Assembly (NCBI GenBank): GCA_027486795.1 | Contig: JAIXOI010000004.1 | Location: 51,378 to 115,377 of the forward strand | Direction of reading: 5' to 3' | DNA: 64,000 nucleotides | From: Sphingobacteriales bacterium | GTDB taxonomy: Bacteria; Bacteroidota; Bacteroidia; Chitinophagales; CAIOSU01 | Part shown: positions 44,678-52,818 of the stretch, piece by piece | Layout of the letters: every line of letters starts with the position of its first letter | Position numbering within the stretch: the stretch's first letter is position 1 | Translations under genes and position numbers: made by a program | The notes under the pieces: model-generated | Seen by the model: the letters and a program-made list of their open reading frames with translations, nothing else | What the model was told of the DNA's origin: nothing | The model's database searches: none

Positions 44678-45844
44678 ATGGAACAGAGGATAAATGACGA
44701 TTCTAATGAGACTTATTCAACTAAATCACTAGCTGATATTAGTGATGTTGAAGAAGAAGGTGTAGATCCTCTAGCATTATTGATGGATAAACCTTTTGAC
44801 CCCACTAGAATTAATATTGAGACCAAGACTCCCTCCTTGGATACACTTATTAGAAGAATTCAGCGAAATACAGTTCAACTCAATACAGAATCTTATTTTC
44901 AAAGAAGTGATGATCTTTGGGATAAACAAAAACAAAGTAGGTTAATTGAATCAATTTTGATACAATTTCCATTGCCAGCATTTTTTTTTGATGCTTCAGA
45001 TGACAACAATTGGCTTGTAGTCGATGGCCTTCAACGGCTAAGTAGTGTAAGAAATTTTATTGTAAAAAAATCTTTAAAGCTTACGAACTTAGAGTTCCTT
45101 ACTCAACTAAATGGTAAAGGTTGGGATGATATTGACGAAGATTTGCAAAGAATAATTGAAGAAGCACAGGTTGTGATTTATAAAATTATGCCTGGCACGC
45201 CAACTGATGTTAAGTTTAATATTTTTAAAAGAATAAATACAGGTGGTTTGGTGTTAGAGCCCCAGGAAATTCGACACGCTTTGTTTCAAGGACGGCCTGC
45301 AGATTTTATTGCAAAAATGGCAAAGGCACCAGAATTTATTGCTGCTACAAATAAAAAAGTCAAATCACATCGAATGCTTGACCGTGATTTTGCAAATAGA
45401 TTTTTGTGTTTTTATTTGTATGGATATAAAGATTATGTTCCAGATTTGGATACTTATATGAGCAAAGCTATGGCAAGTATTGAAGAAAAATCTGAAACAG
45501 AGTTAGAGAAAATATTATCAGATTTCAAGAAATCACTAGTTTTAGCCAGACATATTTTCAAAGAAAGTGCATTTAGGAAAATTACAGAAATTAATCAACG
45601 TTTACCGCCAATAAATAAAGCATTATTCGACGCAATTTCTGTTCAATTTGCAAAATTGAACGAATCCGATCAGGAGAAACTTAAAGATAATGGAGAAAAA
45701 TTTAAATTACTACTAATGAACACTCTCGCTAATGATGGAATGTTCTTTACTTCCATATCTAGTTCAACAGGAGATAAAAACAGAGTTTACTATAGGCATT
45801 CTATAATAGAGAATTTAATCCATAACGCAATAAGCAATGATTGA
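44678..45844 (+). CDS. DUF262 (GmrS/ParB-like) protein, first gene of a candidate defence operon
   Basis: 388 aa. After an acidic N-terminus, DUF262 blocks are clear: YFQRSDDLWDKQKQSRLIESILIQFPLP, the nucleotide-binding-type motif VVDGLQRLSS (D116-R120, DGxQR with Leu for Gln) and FKRINTGG (183-190). No C-terminal DUF1524/HNH nuclease is present, so only the GmrS-like half exists. In type IV restriction and BREX/Ssp-like proteins DUF262 hydrolyses nucleotides and senses DNA. Strongly AT-rich codon use unlike the flanking genes suggests recent transfer. Overlaps the ATPase gene by 8 bp. Confidence 0.9.
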   Translation: MEQRINDDSNETYSTKSLADISDVEEEGVDPLALLMDKPFDPTRINIETKTPSLDTLIRRIQRNTVQLNTESYFQRSDDLWDKQKQSRLIESILIQFPLPAFFFDASDDNNWLVVDGLQRLSSVRNFIVKKSLKLTNLEFLTQLNGKGWDDIDEDLQRIIEEAQVVIYKIMPGTPTDVKFNIFKRINTGGLVLEPQEIRHALFQGRPADFIAKMAKAPEFIAATNKKVKSHRMLDRDFANRFLCFYLYGYKDYVPDLDTYMSKAMASIEEKSETELEKILSDFKKSLVLARHIFKESAFRKITEINQRLPPINKALFDAISVQFAKLNESDQEKLKDNGEKFKLLLMNTLANDGMFFTSISSSTGDKNRVYYRHSIIENLIHNAISND

Positions 45845-46994
45845 AGGTATAAAAATTAAAAATTTTAAGTCAATCAAAGATAAAGACTTCAATCTTAGAA
45901 ACTTGAATGTTCTTCTTGGCTTAAACGGAATGGGCAAATCTTCCTTTGTGCAAAGTTTGCTCTGCCTAAGACAGTCGAATTCATTATCACAAGGTATTTT
46001 AAGTTTAAATAATTCATCATACATTAATTTAGGAACTACCCGTGATGTGTTATATCAATACAGCAAAAAGGGTGAGTTTCTTGAGTTTAGCATACTTTTC
46101 AATGATGAAAAAAAGTTGAATCTAGAATTTGATTATATACCCGAAGCTGATTATTTTCCTTTAAAATCACCAACGGATAGAGATAGAAATTTGGAAATAA
46201 ATTCTATCCGAAATGACAAATCATTATTCAATAATAACTTTCAGTATTTAAACGCCAATAGACTAGAGCCTAGATCAGCTAATCCCAAAAATTTCACCAA
46301 AGTAGTTAGTGACAGAAGTCTTGGAAACCACGGTGAATATACTGCTCATTTCATTGAAGTCTATAATGGAGAAGAAATTGCATTTGATAACTTGGTGCAT
46401 AAAGATTCATCCACGATAGACGAGTTGACTGGAAATCTTATTTTTAATAAGACGCTTATAAATCAGATAAATTTGTGGATGGGTGCAATTTCGCCGGGAG
46501 TAAATATACGTACTACAACAATTTCTTCCGATTTTGTCTTATTAGAATACGTATTCAAACAACCTAATTTCGGTAATACAAATAGATTTAAACCTGAAAA
46601 TGTTGGATTCGGTATATCTTATGGATTACCAGTAGTTGTTGCGTTGTTATCAGCTAAACCTGGGGATTTAATTATAATAGAAAATCCTGAATCCCATATT
46701 CATCCCCGAGGTCAGGCAGAATTAGGGAAGTTAATTGCCAGAACCGCGATGAATGATGTTCAAATTATCGTGGAAACCCATAGCGACCATGTAATAAATG
46801 GTATACGAGTTGCAATAAAAGAAAGTGAGTTATTGAATGATAAAGTGATTTTATTTTATTTTAACAAGATAGTTGAAGCTAGAGAGCAATATTCGAAAAT
46901 ACTGGATATTGAAATTGATAAAAACGGCGAGTTAAGTTCTTATCCAGAGAATCTACTTGATGAGTGGAGCAATCAACTTTTAAAACTATTGTAG
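45837..46994 (+). CDS. SMC-like AAA ATPase, DUF3696 type
   Basis: 385 aa. ABC/SMC-type ATPase without a long coiled coil: IKNFKSIKDKDFNLRNLNVLLGLNGMGKSS (Walker A 28-36), signature-like NVGFGISYGLPVV (about 255), Walker B LIIIENPESHIHP (278-290) with Glu for catalysis, and the H-loop-like VETHSDHV (312-319). The C-terminus YSKILDIEIDKNGELSSYPENLLDEW is DUF3696. Such ATPases drive or gate effectors in many defence systems (OLD, Gabija, Septu-like). Its partner here is a YoeB-fusion gene 3 bp downstream. Confidence 0.9.
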   Translation: MIEGIKIKNFKSIKDKDFNLRNLNVLLGLNGMGKSSFVQSLLCLRQSNSLSQGILSLNNSSYINLGTTRDVLYQYSKKGEFLEFSILFNDEKKLNLEFDYIPEADYFPLKSPTDRDRNLEINSIRNDKSLFNNNFQYLNANRLEPRSANPKNFTKVVSDRSLGNHGEYTAHFIEVYNGEEIAFDNLVHKDSSTIDELTGNLIFNKTLINQINLWMGAISPGVNIRTTTISSDFVLLEYVFKQPNFGNTNRFKPENVGFGISYGLPVVVALLSAKPGDLIIIENPESHIHPRGQAELGKLIARTAMNDVQIIVETHSDHVINGIRVAIKESELLNDKVILFYFNKIVEAREQYSKILDIEIDKNGELSSYPENLLDEWSNQLLKLL

Positions 46995-46997
46995 TCA

Positions 46998-47846
46998 ATG
47001 GATTTAATTTTTAATGAGCTTTCTTACCAACCACTTGCAAATAGCTCTTTTGAGTTAGAAGAAAGGTATAAGCAGTTGTTAAAAACTTTTAAAAGTGCCA
47101 AAGCAGCCTATTCGTTCAGAAGCATTCGTTTTCCGGTTAACTATGGTGAAAACCTAGTGATGCCTAACACTGTATTTAAGCAGTGGATATTTCAACTTAA
47201 GAATCCAACTTTGCAAGCTTTGATACTTAATTTGTGCAAGCCTCCATATCTAGATGATCTTGATAGTGATGAGTTGCATGTGTTTTATTCCAGTACATTT
47301 GAGATAGATGATTCGGATGTTCCTACAAATGATTCACCCCTGGGTTTAGCCGTATCATACATTAATGGCTTGCCGGCTGTAAGCTTTGATTCTGATTTGT
47401 TTTGGAGAAAGGGGAAAATTAATGTGAAAATATTCAACGAATATAATGAACACACTTTCCCCGTATATAATCTATGTTTAGAAGATCTAAATTCGCCTGA
47501 AATAAATGAATGGGTAGAGAATGAATTCATTAATGAGGTAAAGACAGAGGATCTCCTAAAATTATACTTAAGATATACTAGATACGATATTCTATTTACT
47601 GAATTGTTTAGTAGCCAGTTATGGCAGTGGGAGGCAAGTGATCCTGCAATTTTCAAGAGGATTTTGCAACTCATGAAAGATGTACAGCTCCATCCATTTT
47701 CTGGCGGTATTGGTAGGACGGAGAATTTACTTAATAGAGGAAAAGAAGGGTCTAAGAGAATTACTGGCTTACACCGTTTAAGTTATAAGTTGGAAAATAA
47801 TATTGTTGAGTTTCTCGCATGTCATGGTCACTACGATTTTCATTAG
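46998..47846 (+). CDS. Novel N-terminal domain fused to C-terminal YoeB-type RNase toxin
   Basis: 282 aa. Residues 1 to about 200 are not recognised (mixed α/β, several Trp and Tyr, acidic). Residues about 203-282 align along the whole length of YoeB: LWQWEASDPAIFKRILQLMKD, HPFSGGIGRTENLL, SKRITGLHRLSYKLENNIVEFLACHGHY. The residues matching E. coli YoeB Glu46, Arg65, His83 and Tyr84 are all kept (E242, R260, H278, Y279). YoeB cuts mRNA at the ribosome. No YefM-type antitoxin gene is adjacent; control presumably comes from the N-terminal domain or the two upstream proteins (inference). Last gene of the AT-rich operon. Confidence 0.85.
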   Translation: MDLIFNELSYQPLANSSFELEERYKQLLKTFKSAKAAYSFRSIRFPVNYGENLVMPNTVFKQWIFQLKNPTLQALILNLCKPPYLDDLDSDELHVFYSSTFEIDDSDVPTNDSPLGLAVSYINGLPAVSFDSDLFWRKGKINVKIFNEYNEHTFPVYNLCLEDLNSPEINEWVENEFINEVKTEDLLKLYLRYTRYDILFTELFSSQLWQWEASDPAIFKRILQLMKDVQLHPFSGGIGRTENLLNRGKEGSKRITGLHRLSYKLENNIVEFLACHGHYDFH

Positions 47847-47922
47847 GTTCTATAATTACCACATCTAGCTTAAGTATGTGTTGTTTTCATCTGGCGTTTT
47901 CAAACGGGATGTCTACTATGAG

Positions 47923-47938
47923 GCAAGTATTTACTTGC
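47923..47938. repeat. Palindrome GCAAGTATTTACTTGC
   Basis: Exact copy of the 16-mer at 25825-25840. It lies 77 bp after the YoeB-fusion gene and could serve as an operator or as part of the dispersed repeat set. Confidence 0.6.
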
Positions 47939-48056
47939 TAAGCGCAACACTGTGAATATAACGCCTTGAAGAACAACACATTAGGCTCCAAGCTATCAAG
48001 GCAATCTCCTGACAATCAGCAACTTATATCTTCTGCAACCTGTGCGCCTACCTATG

Positions 48057-48297
48057 TTGGTCCATGGACGATGGTCGATAGTCCATGGAATGCCGAAAAA
48101 ACCAATCAACCACCCGCAAAGCCTCGCCACCACTACATAAAAGTACACGACAAAACGATCTTGGTCCATGGACGATAGTCGATAGTCCATGGACTGCTGC
48201 AAAAGCTAATCAACCCTCGCCCAAGGCGAGGCAAGCAAATCAACCAATCAACCACCCGAAAACTAGCGCCACCACTACATAAAAGTACACGACAAAA
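48057..48297. repeat. Two-unit tandem repeat with embedded inverted repeat
   Basis: Unit 1 (48057-48156) and unit 2 (48161-48297) share TTGGTCCATGGACGATRGTC at the left and CCACCACTACATAAAAGTAC and on to ACGACAAAAC at the right; unit 2 has about 35 extra bases in the middle. Each left end is itself a near palindrome (GTCCATGGAC.. TAGTCCATGG). The 47847-48343 gap holds no convincing gene. Confidence 0.7.
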
Positions 48298-48343
48298 CCC
48301 CTGGCGGGGTGTTGCGAGTAATGGGTTATGTCTGGTCTTAAAA

Positions 48344-49627
48344 TTAGGCTTCCTCTTCGCGGCTTACCAGCACCTTGTCAATGCGGGCCTGGTCGGTATC
48401 TACAATCTCGAAGCGGTAGCGCTTTACCGTAAAGTGTTCGCCAGCCTTGGGGATGCGCTTTAGGTAGTACATTACGAAACCACCCATGGTAGTATATTCC
48501 TCGTCGTCGTAGCCGGGCATTTCAAGTATGCCCAATAGCTCAAATACGTCTTGAATTTTGGTGCTGCCATCAATCAACCATGAGCCGTCTTCGCGCTCGG
48601 TTATCTCGGCCTCTTCTCCTATTTCGGGTAGGTCGCCCACTAGGTGTTCAATCAAGTCGTGCAGGGTTACAATGCCCTCTACAATGCCGTATTCGTTGGT
48701 TACATAGCCCACGTAAGAGCGGCGTACTTTAAAAATATCAATAATGCTCAGTGCCGAAGTGCTCTCGTGTATGAAGATGGGCTCGGTAGCAAAGTCTGAT
48801 AGCGGGTCTTTGCTGCCGGTAATCATCCACTGCAAAATATCCTTTACGGCTATGGTGCCTATCACATTATCAATGCTGCCATTGCAAAGCGGGAACTTGC
48901 TAAACGGCGAGTTGAGCACCATTTGTATATTGTCTTCGTTGGGCAGGGAAGCGTTGAGCCACACTACGTCTTTGCGGTGAATCATTACGCTGTAGGCGCT
49001 TTTATCGGCCATACTAAACACGCTGCTCATGATGTCGCTTTCCTTTTGCTCCAGCACGCCACTTTCTGAGCCTTGGGCAATCATGTACTTCAGCTCCTCT
49101 TCCGACACCAAATCCTCGCCGCGCTCTTTGATGAACAATACCTTAAGCAACAGCTTGGTAGAAAGGCTTAACAACACTACAAATGGGTAGGTTATTTTAG
49201 AGATTACCTTCATTATTGGTGCCATTACTATGGTTATGCTCTCGGCATAGGTCATAGCAATAGATTTTGGCACCAACTCGCCCACAACCAACGATAGATA
49301 GGTGATAATAGTAACGATTAAACCGAACGCTACCTGCGGGGCATAAGGCTGAAGCCAAACAATGCGCGCCAGTATGGGGGTAAGGTCGTCGGCCAAGGCC
49401 GTACCACCATAAGCACCCGCGAAAATGCCGATAAGAGTAATGCCGATTTGTACGGTAGAGAGGAAGTCTTCAGGGTCTTTGAGCAGCTCAAGCGCAGTCA
49501 TAGCGCCGGTGCTGCCTTTGGCGGCCATCTGTTCCAGTCTCGATTTTCGGGAAGATACTAAGGCAATTTCAGCCATGGCGAACACGCCATTGATGACAAT
49601 TAAAAGAAGAAGAATTATTATTTCCAT
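48344..49627 (-). CDS. CNNM/HlyC-CorC family transporter (DUF21-CBS-CorC)
   Basis: 427 aa. DUF21 membrane domain (residues 1 to about 180: MEIIILLLLIVINGVFAMAEIALVSSRKSRLEQMA, GITLIGIFAGAYGGTALADDL, PKSIAMTYAESI), a CBS pair (about 205-330, SVMIHRKDVVWLNASLP; SYVGYVTNEYGIVEGIVTLHDLIEHLVGD) and the CorC_HlyC domain at the end (DGSWLIDGSTKIQDVFELLG ... GGFVMYYLKRIPKAGE). Labelled hemolysin-like in databases; characterised relatives transport or regulate Mg2+ and related cations. Inner membrane. Confidence 0.93.
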   Translation of the reverse strand: MEIIILLLLIVINGVFAMAEIALVSSRKSRLEQMAAKGSTGAMTALELLKDPEDFLSTVQIGITLIGIFAGAYGGTALADDLTPILARIVWLQPYAPQVAFGLIVTIITYLSLVVGELVPKSIAMTYAESITIVMAPIMKVISKITYPFVVLLSLSTKLLLKVLFIKERGEDLVSEEELKYMIAQGSESGVLEQKESDIMSSVFSMADKSAYSVMIHRKDVVWLNASLPNEDNIQMVLNSPFSKFPLCNGSIDNVIGTIAVKDILQWMITGSKDPLSDFATEPIFIHESTSALSIIDIFKVRRSYVGYVTNEYGIVEGIVTLHDLIEHLVGDLPEIGEEAEITEREDGSWLIDGSTKIQDVFELLGILEMPGYDDEEYTTMGGFVMYYLKRIPKAGEHFTVKRYRFEIVDTDQARIDKVLVSREEEA

Positions 49628-49712
49628 ATAGGCTTAGCGTACAAAGTTACCAATTTTGAGATATTAATGGGTATTTGATGCTAAACGGCGGCTGAGTGGC
49701 TATATCACTTGG

Positions 49713-50474
49713 TTATTCCACTTTCAAGCCATCGTAGGCCAAAAAGATGCCTTCGGGTAGTTCTTGGCTCACGTCGTGGTAAGTGCCCAGTTGGTGGCTA
49801 ATGTGGGTAAGGTAGGCGCGTTCGGGTTTAATCTCTTGAATAAGCTCTATAGCCTGTTGTAAGGTAAAGTGCGATATGTGCTGCTCGCGGCGCAGGGCAT
49901 TGAGTATGAGTATGCGCGTGCCTTTTATCTTTTCAATTTCTTCGGGGGCAATGTAGTTGGCATCGGTAATATAGGTAATGTGGCCAAACCTAAAGCCTAA
50001 TACGGGCATTTGGTGGTGCAGGGCCTTAATAGGTATTACGGGTATGCCCTCGGCCACAAACGGCGCATCGCCGCTGATGCGGTGCATTTGTACGCGCGGT
50101 ATGCCCGGGTAAGGGTTCGGGCTAAAAATGTAAGCGTATTGCTCGCGTATCTCTTGCTCCGTAAATGCATCCAGGTATAGGGGCATGTCGCGCTTTAGCA
50201 CATAGTTGTAGGCCCGTATATCGTCCAGGCCACCAGTATGGTCTTTGTGCGAGTGGGTATAGATAATGCCATCCACGCGCATCACGCTCTCGCGGAGCAT
50301 TTGTTGCCTAAAATCCGGGCCGGTATCCACTATCAAGGTTTTGCCATCGGCCTCAATCATAACCGAGCTGCGCAGGCGCTTATCTTTGGCATCGGTGCTG
50401 AGGCACACCGGGCAGGTGCACGCAATCATGGGCACGCCGCCCGAAGTACCGGTACCTAAAAATGTAAGCCTCAC
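49713..50474 (-). CDS. MBL-fold metallo-hydrolase, PhnP/RNase Z-like
   Basis: 253 aa, GTG start overlapping the stop of the upstream gene (GTGA). MRLTFLGTGTSGGVPMIACTCPVC, metal site TLIVDTGPDFR and THSHKDHTGGLDD, then DANYI and LTHISHQLGTYHD. The early CxCxxC cluster and GTGTSxGVP start are those of PhnP-type phosphodiesterases, which open cyclic phosphates; other members have different substrates. Cytoplasmic, no signal. Confidence 0.9.
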   Translation of the reverse strand: MRLTFLGTGTSGGVPMIACTCPVCLSTDAKDKRLRSSVMIEADGKTLIVDTGPDFRQQMLRESVMRVDGIIYTHSHKDHTGGLDDIRAYNYVLKRDMPLYLDAFTEQEIREQYAYIFSPNPYPGIPRVQMHRISGDAPFVAEGIPVIPIKALHHQMPVLGFRFGHITYITDANYIAPEEIEKIKGTRILILNALRREQHISHFTLQQAIELIQEIKPERAYLTHISHQLGTYHDVSQELPEGIFLAYDGLKVE

Positions 50475-50743
50475 TTAGCGGGGGTTTGTTGTTTTATTTT
50501 TGCGTATACGGCTTGGCTAGTATCGCCAAGCGCGGTTTCGTCAAGGGCTAATTTACCAATAATATCCACCAAACAATTAATGCGCGCCTCAAGGGTATAG
50601 TACTGGTTTACTACTATTACCCTTCGCGCTTCGAGCACGCAATGCCCGGCATTGAAGCTGCCTTTTTCGTAGCGCAGCTCATAGGAGGCCTCTTTGCAGA
50701 GGTCTTCCAGTTTTTTTAGGGTGCTTGTTGTATATTTGAACAT
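50471..50743 (-). CDS. Conserved hypothetical protein
   Basis: 90 aa: MFKYTTSTLKKLEDLCKEASYELRYEKGSFNAGHCVLEARRVIVVNQYYTLEARINCLVDIIGKL. The pattern FNAGHC and VVNQYYTLEAR is one I associate with a small conserved Bacteroidota protein, function unknown. Translationally coupled to the PhnP-like gene by GTGA, so a link to that hydrolase is likely. Confidence 0.75.
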   Translation of the reverse strand: MFKYTTSTLKKLEDLCKEASYELRYEKGSFNAGHCVLEARRVIVVNQYYTLEARINCLVDIIGKLALDETALGDTSQAVYAKIKQQTPAK

Positions 50744-50785
50744 ACCTTTTGAACGTTATTAACGAAATTAACATTCCCCTTGGTA

Positions 50786-51445
50786 ATGAAACTATACCTC
50801 AGCATATTTTTTGCACTTGTTTTGGCATTGCCCTTAGTGGCTCAAAAACCAAAGCCCCAAGACGACCCCAACGAAAAGCCGCCCTTTGTGCGCGCGGCCC
50901 TCGTGGGCGGTATGAACATTAGCCAGGTTGATGGCGACGGTATTGCGGGTTTCCGTAAGGTGGGCGCCAATGCCGGTGCCGCGGCATATGTAAACCTTAC
51001 CAAAGGGTTTAATGCCAGTTTCGAGATACTGTACAGCATGCGCGGTGCCAAAAGCTCATCAAACGAAACCATTCGCGATGGCCGTAAATTGGTATTGAAC
51101 CTTGATTATATTGAAGTGCCAGTAATGGTGCACTACAATGATAGGGACAAGGCCATATTTGGGGTTGGGTTTGTGTGGAACACCTTGGTGAGAAGCACCG
51201 TTTCGCCGAACAATTTGGCCCAAGACGTTGATTTTAAGCGGGCCACCTTTGATGTGGTTGGAGGAGTTACCTTTTTAATAAAGAAACGCTACGGCATCAA
51301 CCTGCGCTATACCTACTCGCTTACACCCGCAGCGGTTGCTGTAAGTAATAGCGGCAGTGGCTCAGGCGGCATACGCACTACGCTCGATGGCGGGAAGTTG
51401 AGGAATAACGTGGTTGGAATCAGGTTTATGTATTTTATAAACTAA
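50786..51445 (+). CDS. Outer membrane β-barrel (porin-like, OMP_b-brl_2) protein
   Basis: 219 aa from the ATG at 50786; signal peptide MKLYLSIFFALVLALPLVAQ. A barrel of about eight strands: VRAALVGGMNISQVDGDGIAGFRKVGANAGAAAYVNL, FNASFEILYSMRGAKS, LNLDYIEVPVMVHYND, KRYGINLRYTYSLTPAA, and the final aromatic strand VVGIRFMYFIN. Family members are PorT-like or porin-family outer membrane proteins; no specific role can be assigned. Confidence 0.82.
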   Translation: MKLYLSIFFALVLALPLVAQKPKPQDDPNEKPPFVRAALVGGMNISQVDGDGIAGFRKVGANAGAAAYVNLTKGFNASFEILYSMRGAKSSSNETIRDGRKLVLNLDYIEVPVMVHYNDRDKAIFGVGFVWNTLVRSTVSPNNLAQDVDFKRATFDVVGGVTFLIKKRYGINLRYTYSLTPAAVAVSNSGSGSGGIRTTLDGGKLRNNVVGIRFMYFIN

Positions 51446-51518
51446 GCATAGTTGGGCGTGCGGAATGGAACTAGCTTATGGTAATTGATATTGTTCTATT
51501 TGTAAGTATATTTAGTAT

Positions 51519-51761
51519 ATGGAAACGATAAAGGACATAATTACTATCGATAATGAGGTGCTTGGCGGCCAGCCTGTATTTAAGGGCACTAGGGTGACTA
51601 TTGAAACGCTATTCTCTCATTTAGAGGCAGGAGTATCGTTAAATGAGTTTTTGGAAGACTTCCCGACAGTGAGTAAAGAGCAAGCTGTAAAAGTATTGGA
51701 CATAGCAGAAAAGCTGACCACCTCAAAGAATATTGCTGACTTGTATAAAGCTGCTGCTTGA
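51519..51761 (+). CDS. DUF433 family antitoxin
   Basis: 80 aa: IKDIITIDNEVLGGQPVFKGTRVTIETLFSHLEAGVSLNEFLEDFPTVSKEQAVKVLDIA, the diagnostic DUF433 sequence (I-xxxPxVxxGxPxIxGTRI then winged HTH). Such proteins pair with PIN-like DUF5615 toxins as VapBC-like modules. It overlaps the downstream gene by 29 bp. Confidence 0.93.
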   Translation: METIKDIITIDNEVLGGQPVFKGTRVTIETLFSHLEAGVSLNEFLEDFPTVSKEQAVKVLDIAEKLTTSKNIADLYKAAA

Positions 51762-52065
51762 TGAGAATTTGCCGAAAAGGTTGAAGGCTAATTTGTTAGC
51801 GCATGAAGTGTTCAATGTTCGAGAGTGCGGTTGGAATGGTAAAACAAATGGTGCTTTGTTAGCGGTAATGCTTGAGGATGGCTTTGATGTATTAATTACC
51901 TTTGACAGAAACCTAAAGCACCAACAGAATTTCTCGCGATACCCTATCCCGGTTATAGTACTAAACGCCTACAACAATACTTATCTTGAGTTGAGTGGGT
52001 TAATACCAAAGTTACTGGATGTATTAGCTGGGCCATTAACACCAGGTCCAATTGAAGTGAAATAG
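51733..52065 (+). CDS. DUF5615 family PIN-like toxin
   Basis: Up to 110 aa from TTG 51733. Related proteins start MKLLLDENLP; here KLLLDENLP is preceded by ATA (51745), so the real start may be that rare codon or the TTG. PIN-like acidic residues: LLLDENLP, FDVLITFDRNLKHQQN. The family is thought to be RNase toxins of VapC-like fold. Pair with the DUF433 gene. Confidence 0.85.
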   Translation: MLTCIKLLLDENLPKRLKANLLAHEVFNVRECGWNGKTNGALLAVMLEDGFDVLITFDRNLKHQQNFSRYPIPVIVLNAYNNTYLELSGLIPKLLDVLAGPLTPGPIEVK

Positions 52066-52096
52066 TTATAGTAAGCACCGCGGTGCATCAACCAGT

Positions 52097-52747
52097 TTAA
52101 GCCTGCATTTTCTCGCCGAAACACAAATCGCCGGCATCGCCTAGGCCAGGCACTATGTAGCCGTGAGCGTTTAGCTCTTTATCTATGGTACCTGCCCAAA
52201 TGGTTATACCTGGCACCTGCGCTAGCAGGTAGTCAATTCCCTCGGTAGCGGCAATAGTGCACACCACATGTATTTGCTTGGGTGTGCCCATTGTTAGTAG
52301 TTTTTGAAGCGTAAGTGCCAGCGAGGCACCCGTTGCCAGCATGGGGTCGCAAACAATCAATACCCGTCCGTCAATTTCTGGGGAAGTTACATAGCCCATG
52401 TTTATGGTAAAGTTTCCCTTGTCGTCGTGCTCGCGGAAGGCACCGATAAAGCCATTGTCGGCATGGTCAAAGTAGTTAAGAATGCCTTGGTGTAAAGGCA
52501 AACCTGCTCTCATAATGGTTACCAGCACGGGTTGGTCTACCAATTGAAAACAAGGTGCCGTACCTAGGGGCGTTGTTACATCCACGGTTTTCCATTCCAG
52601 CTCTTTGCTTATTTCGTAGGCAATCACTTCGCCGATGCGCTCAATGTTGCGGCGGAAACGCATGCGGTCGTTTTGTATCAGTACGTTACGCAGCTCGGCC
52701 ACATAGTGGGCAACAAGTGATGCTTTTTCGCTAAGGTTGTATACCAT
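52097..52747 (-). CDS. upp: Uracil phosphoribosyltransferase
   Basis: 216 aa. MVYNLSEKASLVAHYVAELRNVLIQNDRMRFRRNIERIGEVIAYEISKEL, PVLVTIMRAGLPLHQGIL, PRPP loop VLIVCDPMLATGASLALTLQKL, and the uracil-site ending HGYIVPGLGDAGDLCFGEK. It makes UMP from uracil and PRPP in pyrimidine salvage. Single gene. Confidence 0.93.
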   Translation of the reverse strand: MVYNLSEKASLVAHYVAELRNVLIQNDRMRFRRNIERIGEVIAYEISKELEWKTVDVTTPLGTAPCFQLVDQPVLVTIMRAGLPLHQGILNYFDHADNGFIGAFREHDDKGNFTINMGYVTSPEIDGRVLIVCDPMLATGASLALTLQKLLTMGTPKQIHVVCTIAATEGIDYLLAQVPGITIWAGTIDKELNAHGYIVPGLGDAGDLCFGEKMQA

Positions 52748-52818
52748 TGGGGCAGATGTGAGATATGAAATTTGAGATGAGAAACAACAAAGTTGCTACC
52801 ATTAACAGAGACAAATTT

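Noticed and set aside
44678..45844. GmrSD type IV restriction enzyme
   Set aside because: There is no DUF1524 or HNH nuclease in this protein or in the following genes, so only the DUF262 half is shared.
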